A DNA stretch of 64,000 bases from Rhodanobacteraceae bacterium (GTDB taxonomy: Bacteria; Pseudomonadota; Gammaproteobacteria; Xanthomonadales; Xanthomonadaceae), in the NCBI GenBank assembly GCA_024233975.1, contig JACKOX010000008.1:1-64000 (forward strand), given 5' to 3'. Position 1 is the stretch's first letter. Each line of letters begins with the position of its first letter. Positions 47,446-57,549 of this stretch are shown here, in pieces. The notes beneath the pieces are model-generated. The model worked only from the letters and a program-made list of their open reading frames with translations. It ran no database searches and was not told the DNA's origin. A program made the position numbers and the translations under genes.

Positions 47446-48168
47446 CTACGCGGGCTTCAGCAGGTCGACCAGGCGGTAGCGTCCTGGACGCCGCCCAACG
47501 ACCCGGGCCGCCGCCTCCAAGGCGCCAGCCGCGAAGATGTGGCGGTCGGTGGCGCGGTGCGTGAGCTCCAGTCGCTCACCCTCGCCGCAGAACTGCACGG
47601 TGTGCTCGCCCACGATGTCGCCACTGCGGACGCTGCTGTAGACAACCGGCCGTGAGGATTCCGGACGTGCCGCCTCCACCTTTCGGCCAAGCGCCAGCGC
47701 CGTTCCCGACGGTGCGTCCTGCTTGCCGCGGTGGTGCTGCTCGATGATGTCGCAGTCCCATCCTGGCAAGGCCGCCGCCACCTGGGCCACGGCCGCGCCC
47801 AGGATCGCCACGCCCAGACTGAAATTGGCTTCGCAGACCAGAGCGACGCGGTCCGTCGCTCCGACCAGCTTGGCCTGAAGGTGACTGTCCATGCCGGTGG
47901 TCCCGGTCACCAGCGGACGCGCTCGGCTGTGACAGAGCTCGACGAGCTTGAGCAGCCCTTCGGGCCGGCTGAAGTCGATGGCCACATCAAAGCCCGGCGT
48001 GTCCGGCCCCAGCTCATCGTCGCTACCCGGTGTTGCCACCAGCGTGAACCGCGAATCCCTGGAAAGGAGTTCGCGTATCGATGCACCCATGCGGCCACCT
48101 GCTCCAAGCAACAGCAGGCGAAGCGGTGACGAGCCGGTCGAATGGCCCTGATCCTGTGTCGTATTCAT
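47446..48168 (-). CDS. dapB: 4-hydroxy-tetrahydrodipicolinate reductase
   Basis: 240 residues from ATG 48168. Second dedicated step of lysine and diaminopimelate synthesis, NAD(P)H-dependent. Motifs: nucleotide-binding LLLGAGGRMGASI, TGTTGM, and the catalytic HHRGKQDAPSGTALALG (His-His with the key lysine). Somewhat shorter than E. coli DapB (273 residues), as in relatives of Xanthomonas. The carAB genes lie downstream on the same strand, but the metalloprotease gene and a long gap separate them. Confidence 0.95.
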   Translation of the reverse strand: MNTTQDQGHSTGSSPLRLLLLGAGGRMGASIRELLSRDSRFTLVATPGSDDELGPDTPGFDVAIDFSRPEGLLKLVELCHSRARPLVTGTTGMDSHLQAKLVGATDRVALVCEANFSLGVAILGAAVAQVAAALPGWDCDIIEQHHRGKQDAPSGTALALGRKVEAARPESSRPVVYSSVRSGDIVGEHTVQFCGEGERLELTHRATDRHIFAAGALEAAARVVGRRPGRYRLVDLLKPA

Positions 48169-48278
48169 GCGGCCATGCTCCAGCAGGGCCGGCGCCAGCG
48201 TCAACCTGCGCGACCATGGCGTTGGCATCCGCCGCCCGGAAAGCAATAATCAACCGGCCATCGTTTGGGGAGACGATC

Positions 48279-49541
48279 ATGAAACCGGTATCGCGATCAC
48301 TCGCGCGACACGCCGTGGCCCGTCTGGGCCTTCTGTTCGCGCTGCTGCTTGGCGTCACCGCGGCGAAAGCGCAGACGCCCGCCGAGGCGCTGGATGCCGC
48401 CTGGGTGCAGGTCTGCGCGCAGGCCCAGCCCGGCAGCAACTTCTACGCCCGCTGTCAGGACATCCTGAATGCCGGTCCGGGCTCCGGTGATCGCCGCTCC
48501 GCGGCCGCCATCGGCAACAACCTTGGCGTGTTCGCCGCGCAGATCAAGATCGCCCGCAGCAGCTTCGCCCGTCGCGCTGCCGCCGGCTCGAAGAAGCGGC
48601 AGGAAGCCGACCAGGGTCTTGGCCTGGATGGCGACGAGGACGACGCGCTGTGGCGTTCGGAGCGCTGGGGGCTGTTCGCCAGCGCCTACAGCTCGGACGT
48701 GGAGCGACCGGAGTCGCGCTTCGAAAATGCCTTCAACAGTGACATCTCGGGTGCGACGCTAGGCGTTGACTACCGTTTCTCGCCCAACATTGTTGGCCTG
48801 CTCAGCGTGGGACTCCGGCGCAATGACGCGCGCTTCGGCGGCGATCGCGGCCGCATGAAGGAGGACGCCAATGGCTACACGGCGGCGTTCTACGGGAACA
48901 TTGGCGAGCATTTCGGCTGGCAGGCCAGCGTCGGCCGCGAGTCCATCGATTACGACACGGCCCGCCGGATCCAGTTCAGCCTGGTTCGCAACGCCGGCAC
49001 AGCGGAAGAAGACCGCATAAACGTCGACTTCCTCGCGACGGCGGCCATGGGCGGCCGCCACGACCAGGCCAGTGCCAGTGGCGACTGGAGCTGGTATCGC
49101 GGCGCCTGGAGCTTCCGCACGGGACTCGGTGCCGACTACAGCAAGGTCAGCATCGATGCGTTCAGCGAGAGCAACGGCGGCGGCCTCGACATCCGCTTCG
49201 GACGTCGTGCCAGCAAGAGCCTGCGCGGTTACGCCAGCTTCGAGCTTTCGCGCACCGCGTCAGCCAGCTGGGGCGTGTGGACGCCCTACTTCCGCCTTGA
49301 CTGGTTCCACGAGTACAAGGACGACGGTCGCATCCTGCCGGCCTTCTTCGCCGGCGATCCCAGCAATACGCGCATCGGTTTCGCCAGCGGCGCCCCGGAC
49401 CGGAGTTTCGGCAACCTGGGGATCGGCATCAGCACCGTGCATCCGGGCGGCTGGCAGTGGTTCCTCGGCCTGGATCGCAGCATCGCGAACAGTATCCTGA
49501 CCGAAACACGCTTCAACTTTGGCTTCAGGAAGTCTTTCTAA
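48279..49541 (+). CDS. Outer-membrane autotransporter-type beta-barrel protein
   Basis: 420 residues from ATG 48279 with GGGGAG upstream. Signal peptide ends near AAKAQ. A short lead with two cysteines (VQVCAQAQPGSNFYARCQDIL) and a helix (NNLGVFAAQIKIARSSFARR) precede a 12-strand-like barrel of about 280 residues (WGLFASAYSSDVE, ATLGVDYRFSPNIVGLLSVGL, LRGYASFELSR, WTPYFRLDWFHEY). It ends with phenylalanine (GFRKSF), the outer-membrane insertion signal. There is no passenger of note, so it is either a barrel used by another protein or a passenger-less adhesin-type barrel. Confidence 0.87.
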   Translation: MKPVSRSLARHAVARLGLLFALLLGVTAAKAQTPAEALDAAWVQVCAQAQPGSNFYARCQDILNAGPGSGDRRSAAAIGNNLGVFAAQIKIARSSFARRAAAGSKKRQEADQGLGLDGDEDDALWRSERWGLFASAYSSDVERPESRFENAFNSDISGATLGVDYRFSPNIVGLLSVGLRRNDARFGGDRGRMKEDANGYTAAFYGNIGEHFGWQASVGRESIDYDTARRIQFSLVRNAGTAEEDRINVDFLATAAMGGRHDQASASGDWSWYRGAWSFRTGLGADYSKVSIDAFSESNGGGLDIRFGRRASKSLRGYASFELSRTASASWGVWTPYFRLDWFHEYKDDGRILPAFFAGDPSNTRIGFASGAPDRSFGNLGIGISTVHPGGWQWFLGLDRSIANSILTETRFNFGFRKSF

Positions 49542-49586
49542 GCAACTGATAAATCGAAATTTATTTAGGCCTGTTTTGGTGCTGGC

Positions 49587-50318
49587 TTGAGCCCTGTCGC
49601 CGTACACACGCTGCTGGAAGTGTGTGCGTACGCCGTGGGCATGCAGGTCTATCTGCGCCAGCGCCGGCGGCGCGAGCACCCGCTGCTTCGCGATCGCGAC
49701 CTCGGAATCGTCATCGTCGTGGCAGCTGCGGTTGGCGCCGCGCTGGGTTCCAAGCTCAGTTTCTGGTTCGATGACCCACTGGCCGCCTTTGCGGATTTCC
49801 CTGAGTGGCGGCACCTGCTGCAGGGCAAGTCCATCGTTGGCGGCCTGCTCGGCGGCTTGGTTGGCGTCGAAATCGCCAAGAAAGCGTTGGGACAGACCGA
49901 ATCCACCGGCGACAGCTTCGTGTGGCCGTTGGCCATCGGCATGAGCATCGGCCGCGTCGGCTGCTTCCTGGCCGGCCTTGCCGACCATACCTACGGCACG
50001 CAGACTGCCCTGCCCTGGGCAATCGACTTCGGTGACGGTACTCCACGACATCCGACCCAGCTCTACGAGATCGCCTTTCTGCTCGGCTGGACCACGCTGA
50101 TCTGGCGCCGCCGACAACGACTAAGCCAATCGGGCGACCTGTTTCGCCTCTACCTGGCCGGCTACCTGCTGTTCCGCCTCGTGATCGAATTCATCAAGCC
50201 TTTGCCGTATTCCTGGATGGGCCTTTCCGGCATCCAATGGCTGTGCCTCGTCGGGCTGGCCTACTATCTGCCGGCATTGCCGCGATTGAGCCGCGAACTG
50301 CTGTCCACAAGGAACTGA
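49587..50318 (+). CDS. Lgt-like (prolipoprotein diacylglyceryl transferase family) membrane protein
   Basis: 243 residues from a TTG, the only start that keeps the usual N-terminus VHTLLEVCAYAVGMQVYLR. Multi-pass membrane protein with Lgt-family motifs: SIGRVGCFLAG (121-130), TALPWAIDFGDG and RHPTQLYEIAF (154-163). True Lgt, which adds diacylglycerol from phosphatidylglycerol to lipoproteins, is normally a stand-alone housekeeping gene near thyA; this copy has the GCFLAG variant of the signature and stands directly before a radical SAM gene (1 base between). It is therefore likely a paralogue with a specialised lipid substrate. An AT-rich spot (ATAAAT-CGAA-ATTTAT at 49549-49564) just upstream may mark its promoter. 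Confidence 0.85.
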   Translation: MSPVAVHTLLEVCAYAVGMQVYLRQRRRREHPLLRDRDLGIVIVVAAAVGAALGSKLSFWFDDPLAAFADFPEWRHLLQGKSIVGGLLGGLVGVEIAKKALGQTESTGDSFVWPLAIGMSIGRVGCFLAGLADHTYGTQTALPWAIDFGDGTPRHPTQLYEIAFLLGWTTLIWRRRQRLSQSGDLFRLYLAGYLLFRLVIEFIKPLPYSWMGLSGIQWLCLVGLAYYLPALPRLSRELLSTRN

Positions 50319-50319
50319 G

Positions 50320-51759
50320 ATGGGCCACAAGGTCAGGCCATACCTCTACTACGACCACGCCGTTTCGATCTGCTCGACCTGCCTGCGCCGTGTCGAGGGC
50401 AACCTGATCATCAAGGACCAGCGCGTGTTTATGGACAAATGGTGTCCCGAGCACGGCCGCGAGCGCGTGCTGATCGCCGACGACGCCGATTATTACCGGA
50501 TGGCACGCGAACGTTTCATCAAACCGCCGGAACTGCCGGAGCGCTTCAACACCGAGCGCCGCTGGGGCTGTCCCTACGACTGCGGTCTGTGCCCGGAGCA
50601 CATGCAGCACAGCTGCCTGACGCTGGTCGAAGTCACCGATCACTGCAACCTGCGCTGCCCGATCTGCTACGCCGATTCCGGCCCGCATCGTCCCGGCTTC
50701 CGCGACCTCGCCACCATCGAACGCATGCTGGACGCGGTGGTCACCAACGAGGGCGAGCCGGACGTGGTGCAGATCTCCGGCGGCGAGCCGACCCTGCACC
50801 CGGACTTCTTCGCCATCCTCGATGCCGCCAGGGAGCGGCCGATCCGCCATCTGATGGTCAACACCAACGGCCTCCGCATCGCCAGGGAGCCCGAGTTCGT
50901 CGAACGACTGGCCGGCTACATGCCCGGCTTTGAGCTGTACCTGCAGTTCGACTCGCTGCGCGACGAGGTGCATCAGGAGCTGCGTGGTGCGAAGCTGGGC
51001 GAGATCCGCCGCCGAGCGCTGGAGAACCTGAATCGCCACGACATCTCCACCACGCTGGTGGTGACGGTGAAGAAGGGCCTCAACGACGGCGAACTGGGCG
51101 AAATCATCGACTTCGCCCTGCAGCAGCCCTGTGTGCGTGGTGTGACGTTTCAGCCGATCCAGCATGCTGGCCGCGCCGAAGGCTTCGACCCTGCGAGCAA
51201 CCGGCTGACGCTGACCGAAGTCCGACGCCGCATCATCGAGCAGAGCGCGCATTTCGAGGGCAAGGACCTGATACCGGTGCCCTGCAATCCGGACAGCCTA
51301 GCCATGGCTTACGCCCTGAAACTGGGCGATCAGGTGGTCCCGCTGACCGGTATGATTCCCGAGGACACGCTGATCAACGCCGGCCGCAACACCATTGTCG
51401 TCGAGCGTGACGAAGCCCTGCGCGACCAGGTGTTCAAGCTGTTCGCCACCAACCAGTCGCCGGAAGGCCAGGCCTGCTCCCTGTCCGACCTGCTGTGCTG
51501 CCTGCCGCAGGTGCAGGCGCCGGCTGAACTCGGCTATCGCAACGTGTTCCGGGTGCTGATCATGGCCTTCATCGACGCCCACAGCTTCGACCTGCGAGCG
51601 GTGAAGAAGAGCTGCGTGCACATCGCGCAGCCGGATGGGCGCATCATTCCCTTCGACACCTTCAACCTGTTCTACCGCGACGACCGCGTGAAGCAACTGG
51701 AAGCGTTGCGGGCGGCAGTAGATCGAGGAAACGAAACCATTCCCGGAGACCAGTCATGA
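50320..51759 (+). CDS. Radical SAM protein of the MJ0619/tetraether-synthase (Tes)-like family
   Basis: 479 residues. Order of motifs: N-terminal CxxC (Cys18, Cys21) and WCPEHG (Cys42), a rubredoxin-like site; a cysteine cluster GCPYDCGLCPEH with Cys84, Cys88, Cys91 and Cys99; the radical SAM CX3CX2C at Cys109, Cys113 and Cys116 (CNLRCPICYAD); GGEP at 154-157; and a C-terminal CSLSDLLCC cluster. This pattern is that of archaeal MJ0619-type enzymes, one of which (Tes) joins lipid tails to make tetraether lipids. The reaction here is unknown; an unactivated lipid carbon is a reasonable target. It stands between an Lgt paralogue and two small membrane proteins, overlapping the latter (ATGA). Confidence 0.85.
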   Translation: MGHKVRPYLYYDHAVSICSTCLRRVEGNLIIKDQRVFMDKWCPEHGRERVLIADDADYYRMARERFIKPPELPERFNTERRWGCPYDCGLCPEHMQHSCLTLVEVTDHCNLRCPICYADSGPHRPGFRDLATIERMLDAVVTNEGEPDVVQISGGEPTLHPDFFAILDAARERPIRHLMVNTNGLRIAREPEFVERLAGYMPGFELYLQFDSLRDEVHQELRGAKLGEIRRRALENLNRHDISTTLVVTVKKGLNDGELGEIIDFALQQPCVRGVTFQPIQHAGRAEGFDPASNRLTLTEVRRRIIEQSAHFEGKDLIPVPCNPDSLAMAYALKLGDQVVPLTGMIPEDTLINAGRNTIVVERDEALRDQVFKLFATNQSPEGQACSLSDLLCCLPQVQAPAELGYRNVFRVLIMAFIDAHSFDLRAVKKSCVHIAQPDGRIIPFDTFNLFYRDDRVKQLEALRAAVDRGNETIPGDQS

Positions 51760-52085
51760 CGGATTCGAACGCGGCGGACAAACCCAATGGCAATTGGGAT
51801 ACCACGGCCGCCGGCTTCGGCATTGCCTGGGCGGTGCTGCTGGTATCCGGCGTGGCCAGCCTGATCATCGGTGCGATCCTCGACGAGACGGGCGTCCACG
51901 GCAACGAGGTGCTGTTTCTTGGCCTGATCTCGCCATTCGCGATGCTGGGATTGCTGGCCGCCAGCTTTTTCTCCGGACACAAGCGCTTTGCCGGCGGCGT
52001 GCTGGCCGGTTTCGGCTCCATGTTCGCGCTGACGCTGCTGCTGGTCGCAGCCTGCTTTGGCCTGTTTGCCGTCAACGGATTCTGA
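51756..52085 (+). CDS. Small three-helix membrane protein, paralogue 1
   Basis: 109 residues. Its ATG overlaps the stop of the radical SAM gene by four bases. Three hydrophobic helices: AAGFGIAWAVLLVSGVASLI, VLFLGLISPFAMLGLLAASF and LAGFGSMFALTLLLVAACFG. The N-terminal AAGFGI-W and C-terminal VAACFGL blocks are shared with the next gene, so the two are tandem paralogues. No known function; part of the Lgt-like/radical SAM cassette, perhaps as a membrane scaffold or lipid carrier. Confidence 0.82.
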   Translation: MTDSNAADKPNGNWDTTAAGFGIAWAVLLVSGVASLIIGAILDETGVHGNEVLFLGLISPFAMLGLLAASFFSGHKRFAGGVLAGFGSMFALTLLLVAACFGLFAVNGF

Positions 52086-52088
52086 GCC

Positions 52089-52433
52089 ATGAACTCGATG
52101 CTTGAGCCGCCGAAAGACCAGGGCAGCATTGCCGCAGGATTCGGCATCGGCTGGCTGTGCATGCTGATCGGCGGCGTGATCGCCGCACTGCTGACCGGCG
52201 CTGCCGGCATGGTGAGTCAGTTCGAAAGCGCGCGGCCGCTGTTGGCCGTCGTGCTGCTGTTCATTGGGCTGCTGCCGCTGCTGATGCCGATCGCGGCCAT
52301 GATCCACTTCGGCCGACGCGGTCGGAGCAAGACGGTCAAGGGCGTGCTGTTTGCCCTGCTATCGGCGCTGGCGCTGCTGGTGCTGCTCGTCGCGGCCTGC
52401 TTCGGCCTGCTGATGAACGCCAACTTCCACTAG
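52089..52433 (+). CDS. Small three-helix membrane protein, paralogue 2
   Basis: 114 residues, three bases after the previous stop. Hydrophobic helices: IAAGFGIGWLCMLIGGVIAA, LLAVVLLFIGLLPLLMPIAA and LFALLSALALLVLLVAACFG. A positively charged loop (HFGRRGRSKTVKG) lies between helices 2 and 3, facing the cytoplasm by the positive-inside rule. Same opening and closing blocks as the gene before it. Last gene of the cassette. Confidence 0.82.
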   Translation: MNSMLEPPKDQGSIAAGFGIGWLCMLIGGVIAALLTGAAGMVSQFESARPLLAVVLLFIGLLPLLMPIAAMIHFGRRGRSKTVKGVLFALLSALALLVLLVAACFGLLMNANFH

Positions 52434-52448
52434 GCGGCGACCGCCGCC
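52433..52448 (+). terminator. GC-rich hairpin after the cassette
   Basis: GGCGGC, loop GACC, GCCGCC starting at the stop codon, between the cassette and the converging dnaJ gene. No T-run, so only a candidate. Confidence 0.35.
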
Positions 52449-52500
52449 CTTGCTGCAGGCCATCCGTTGTCGGACCTGCGGAATTCAGGGAACAACGGGC

Positions 52501-53625
52501 TCAGCCGGTGACCTTTTCCCAGAATGCCTTCACACCGTCGAGGAATGAACTGGACTTGGGCGAATGGCGCTTGGCCTTGTCGCCCTCAAAGGTGGTTTCG
52601 AACTCTTCGAGCAGTTCGCGCTGTCTTGAGGTCAACTTGACCGGGGTTTCGACCACCACCCGGCAAAGCAGATCGCCAGCAACGCGCGAACGCACCGACT
52701 TCACGCCCTTGCCGCGCAGGCGGAACAGGCGACCGGTCTGGGTTTCGTGCGGCACCTTGATCTCGGCTTCGCCGTCCAGCGTCGGCACGCGGATTTCGTC
52801 GCCCAGCGCGGCCTGGGAGAAGCGGATCGGCACTTCGCAGTAGAGATCATCGCCGTCGCGGCGGAAGATTTCGTGCGGGCGAACCTGTACTTCAACGAAC
52901 AGATCACCAGCCGGCGCACCGGCCGGGCCGGCTTCGCCCTCGCCCTGCAGGCGGATGCGATCACCATTGTCGACGCCCGGTGGAATCTTCACCGACAGCA
53001 CGCGCTGGTCTTCAAGACGACCCTGACCATGGCAATGGTCGCAAGGATTGGTCACCGCCTGGCCGCTGCCACCGCAATGTGGGCAGGCCTGCTGCACCGA
53101 GAAAATGCCCTGCTGCATGCGGACGCGGCCCTGGCCGCGGCAAGTGCCACAGGTTTCCACCTTGCCGTCTGCCGAACCCGTGCCGGTGCAGTGCTGGCAG
53201 GAAACCAGCGTCGGCACCTCGATGCGGCGCTCGATGCCGAAAACGGCCTCTTCGAGGTCGAGCTCCATGATGTAGCGCAGATCGGAGCCGCGACGCGGAC
53301 CGCGCGAACGGCCACCGCCGCCGAAGATGTCGCCAAAGATATCGCCAAAGATATCACCGACATCGGCATAGCCTTGCCCACCCCCGCCGCCGCCATGCCC
53401 GTTCTCGAAGGCGGCATGACCGTGCTGGTCGTACATGCGCCGCTTGTTCGCATCGGACAGCACCTCGTAGGCCTCCTTGGCCTCCTTGAACTTGTCCTGG
53501 GCGTCGGCGTCGGGATTGCGGTCCGGGTGGTACTTCATCGCCAGCCGGCGGAACGCCTTCTTCAATTCGTCGGCGCTGACGGATTTCTCGACAGCGAGGA
53601 CTTCGTAGTAGCAGCGTTTGGACAT
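52501..53625 (-). CDS. dnaJ: Chaperone protein DnaJ
   Basis: 374 residues. Co-chaperone that loads substrates on DnaK and stimulates its ATPase. J domain with HPD in MKYHPDRNPD, a Gly/Phe-rich linker (ENGHGGGGGGQGYADVGDIFG), zinc region with four CxxCxGxG repeats (CQHCTGTG, CGTCRGQG, CPHCGGSG, CDHCHGQG), and two C-terminal beta domains. Complete. It is separated from dnaK by 112 bases that include an intrinsic terminator, so dnaJ may be expressed at a lower level or from its own start. Confidence 0.97.
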   Translation of the reverse strand: MSKRCYYEVLAVEKSVSADELKKAFRRLAMKYHPDRNPDADAQDKFKEAKEAYEVLSDANKRRMYDQHGHAAFENGHGGGGGGQGYADVGDIFGDIFGDIFGGGGRSRGPRRGSDLRYIMELDLEEAVFGIERRIEVPTLVSCQHCTGTGSADGKVETCGTCRGQGRVRMQQGIFSVQQACPHCGGSGQAVTNPCDHCHGQGRLEDQRVLSVKIPPGVDNGDRIRLQGEGEAGPAGAPAGDLFVEVQVRPHEIFRRDGDDLYCEVPIRFSQAALGDEIRVPTLDGEAEIKVPHETQTGRLFRLRGKGVKSVRSRVAGDLLCRVVVETPVKLTSRQRELLEEFETTFEGDKAKRHSPKSSSFLDGVKAFWEKVTG

Positions 53626-53682
53626 GGCGTGCGATCAGTCGGTTCTTGTGGGGCGATAGGTAAGAAATGCAACGTTCGAGAC

Positions 53683-53719
53683 AAAAAGGGACCCGGGCGC
53701 TTTCGCCATCCCGGATCCC
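53683..53719 (-). terminator. Intrinsic terminator between dnaK and dnaJ
   Basis: Minus strand GGGATCCGGG (53719-53710) pairs with CCCGGGTCCC (53697-53688) with one G-T pair; the loop includes a GC-GAAA-GC mini-stem. TTTTT follows (53687-53683). It would end or attenuate transcription after dnaK. Confidence 0.82.
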
Positions 53720-53737
53720 CCTGGGCCATTGCCGGCC

Positions 53738-55663
<1,926 letters not shown>

Positions 55664-55685
55664 GTTGGATTCTCCCGTAGATATG

Positions 55686-55702
55686 GACGGTTTTGAACCG
55701 TC
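55686..55702 (-). other. Hairpin in the dnaK leader
   Basis: GACGGTT, three bases, AACCGTC: a perfect 7-bp stem about 23 bases before the dnaK ATG and inside the leader made from the promoter at 55717-55746. It could influence mRNA stability or translation. Confidence 0.5.
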
Positions 55703-55716
55703 AAGAACTTGCTTCC

Positions 55717-55746
55717 GATGTGGGGCGCAACGCGCTCTGATTCAAG
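55717..55746 (-). promoter_or_regulatory. Sigma-32 (heat-shock) promoter of dnaK
   Basis: Minus strand CTTGAAT (55746-55740), 14-base spacer, CCCCACATC (55725-55717). This closely matches the sigma-32 consensus CTTGAAA-N(13-15)-CCCCATnT. Confidence 0.8.
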
Positions 55747-55773
55747 GGCGCGCCCCGGATGTTTCGCGCCGGT

Positions 55774-56262
55774 TCAGCCGTCGCTGGCCACCACGACCAT
55801 GGCCGGGCGCAGCAGCCGGTCATTGAGGCGGTAACCCTTCTGGTAGACCTGCACCACGGTATTCGCCGGGTGCTCGGTCGACGGCACCATGCTCATGGCC
55901 TGGTGGCTTTCCGGATCGAAGGGCTGGCCGGTGGGGTCCACCACGCTCAAACCATTGTCGCCAGCAACCTTCAGCAGCTGCTTCAACGTCAGTTCGACGC
56001 CGGCACGCAGCTGTTCGCCGTCACCCTGCGCACCCAGCCCCTGCTCCAGCGAGTCCAGTACCGGCAGCAGGTCGCCGAGGATGCGCTCGTTGGCGAACTT
56101 GCGTGCCTGCTCCAGATCACGCGCCAGGCGGCGGCGCTGGTTTTCGATCTCGGCGCGTTCGCGAAGGCGCTCGTCCTGCAGCTGCAGTAGCGCGGCTTCC
56201 AGTTCAGCGATGCGCGCCGCCTCGGCGTCGGCGACGTCCGGGTTCTTGTCGTTGGGTTCCAT
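55774..56262 (-). CDS. grpE: Nucleotide exchange factor GrpE
   Basis: 162 residues from ATG 56262 (MEPNDKNPDVADAEAARI), the natural start after which the long coiled coil begins; an upstream in-frame start would add an unlikely 21 residues. Releases ADP from DnaK. Long helix (IAELEAALLQLQDERLRERAEIENQRRRL), then the beta domain with FDPESHQAMSMVPS and the family end VVQVYQKGYRLNDRLLRPAMVVVA. Complete. Between hrcA and dnaK. Confidence 0.96.
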   Translation of the reverse strand: MEPNDKNPDVADAEAARIAELEAALLQLQDERLRERAEIENQRRRLARDLEQARKFANERILGDLLPVLDSLEQGLGAQGDGEQLRAGVELTLKQLLKVAGDNGLSVVDPTGQPFDPESHQAMSMVPSTEHPANTVVQVYQKGYRLNDRLLRPAMVVVASDG

Positions 56263-56347
56263 GGCGTGTCCTGCAATTCGTGGCAGACAAAAGAAATCAA
56301 TGCCAGCCAGCTCCCCAGCCGGCATGAAGAAATCGATTCGGAAACGG

Positions 56348-57412
56348 TTATTGGGCCGTCTGGCGACTATTCAAGGGCCCGCCCAGCGCGGCACCCAGAA
56401 CGTCTGCGGTTGCGCGAACCACCGGAATCACCCGATCGTAGGCCATCCGGGTCGGCCCGATAACGCCCAGCACGCCCAATACGCGGCCATCGGCGCCGTA
56501 GGGCGCAGTGACAATCGAGCAGCCGTCCAGTGGCGCCAGGCCGGATTCCTCACCGATGAACAGGCGCACGCCCTCGGCGTGGATGCAGCCATCCAGCAGG
56601 CGGATCAGCTCCCGCTTGCGCGAAAACGCCTCGAACAGCTCGCGCAGGCGGTCGAGGTCGGACAGGTCCTGGATCGACATCAGCCGCGTCTGCCCGGCCA
56701 CCAGCATGTCATCGCCATCGGCCACCGGCTGGAAAGCGCCCTCCGCCACGTCCACCGCGGCCGACAGCACGCGTTCCATCGCCGAACGGGTTTCCTTGAG
56801 CTCGCGCAGCAGTTCCTGATGGATATTGCCCAGCGAACGCCCGACGAAATGCTGGTTGAGGTAATTCGCCGCCTGCTCCAGCTCGCTGGGCGTGTAGCCA
56901 CGGCGGGTGGTGACGATCCGGTTCTGCACCTCGTTGTCGTGGAAAACGAGGATTACCAGCACCCGCTGCGGATCCAGCGCGACGAAGTCGATGTGCTTCA
57001 GGGCGAACTGCTCGCGTCGCGGCACGGTAACCATGCCGACGAAGTGGGTCATCGCCGACAGCAGCTCGCTGGCATTGCTGAGCAGCCCCTGCGTCCCCGC
57101 GCCTTCCGGCAGCTGGCGCTGCAGCTGGTCGAGTTCGGGCGCGCCCAGCGGCTGCATCTGCAGCAGGCTGTCCACGAACAGGCGGTAACCCTGCGCGGTC
57201 GGCACTCGACCGGCCGAGGTATGCGGTGCGGCAACCAGACCCAGTTCTTCCAGGTCCGCCATCACATTGCGGATGGTCGCCGGACTGACGTCCAGCCCGG
57301 ACTGCCTGGCCAGCGTGCGTGAGCCGACCGGCTGACCATCACGGATGTACTGACCGATCAGCGTGCGCAGCAGGCGACGGGCTCGGGCATCCAGTTGATT
57401 CTCTGCGGTCAT
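56348..57412 (-). CDS. hrcA: Heat-inducible transcription repressor HrcA
   Basis: 354 residues. Represses class I heat-shock genes by binding CIRCE elements with GroEL as sensor. N-terminal winged helix: LLRTLIGQYIRDGQPVGSRTLARQSGLDVSPATIRNVMADLEELGL; the GAF-like middle and C-terminal domains include VLVILVFHDNEVQNRIV and VIGPTRMAYDRVIPVV. Complete. First gene of hrcA-grpE-dnaK-dnaJ, as in Xanthomonas. No CIRCE repeat (TTAGCACTC and its complement) was found before hrcA or dnaK, so in this window HrcA does not visibly control its own operon. Confidence 0.95.
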   Translation of the reverse strand: MTAENQLDARARRLLRTLIGQYIRDGQPVGSRTLARQSGLDVSPATIRNVMADLEELGLVAAPHTSAGRVPTAQGYRLFVDSLLQMQPLGAPELDQLQRQLPEGAGTQGLLSNASELLSAMTHFVGMVTVPRREQFALKHIDFVALDPQRVLVILVFHDNEVQNRIVTTRRGYTPSELEQAANYLNQHFVGRSLGNIHQELLRELKETRSAMERVLSAAVDVAEGAFQPVADGDDMLVAGQTRLMSIQDLSDLDRLRELFEAFSRKRELIRLLDGCIHAEGVRLFIGEESGLAPLDGCSIVTAPYGADGRVLGVLGVIGPTRMAYDRVIPVVRATADVLGAALGGPLNSRQTAQ

Positions 57413-57442
57413 GCGGTCTGTTCGGTCCTTGCGCTCCCGTCA

Positions 57443-57472
57443 TAAATAAGGTCAGTGACGGGCGAAGGCAAG
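57443..57472 (-). promoter_or_regulatory. Sigma-32-like promoter of hrcA
   Basis: Minus strand CTTGCCT (57472-57466), 14-base spacer, CCTTATTTA (57451-57443). The -10 part fits CCCCATTTA at seven of nine places, the -35 part only moderately. Confidence 0.6.
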
Positions 57473-57549
57473 CGCGCGAAAACCGGTTGGCGCGCCGCGG
57501 GGCGCGTGATAGCGTGGCCGCCCTTCGTCCTGCCCGAGTCGCTGCCCGA

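Noticed and set aside
49587..50318. Calling the Lgt-like gene the housekeeping lgt
   Set aside because: Context (radical SAM partner), the GCFLAG variant and a TTG start point to a paralogue; the true lgt is expected elsewhere.
57413..57549. Search for a CIRCE element before hrcA
   Set aside because: No TTAGCACTC-type inverted repeat is present; only the sigma-32-like pair was found.
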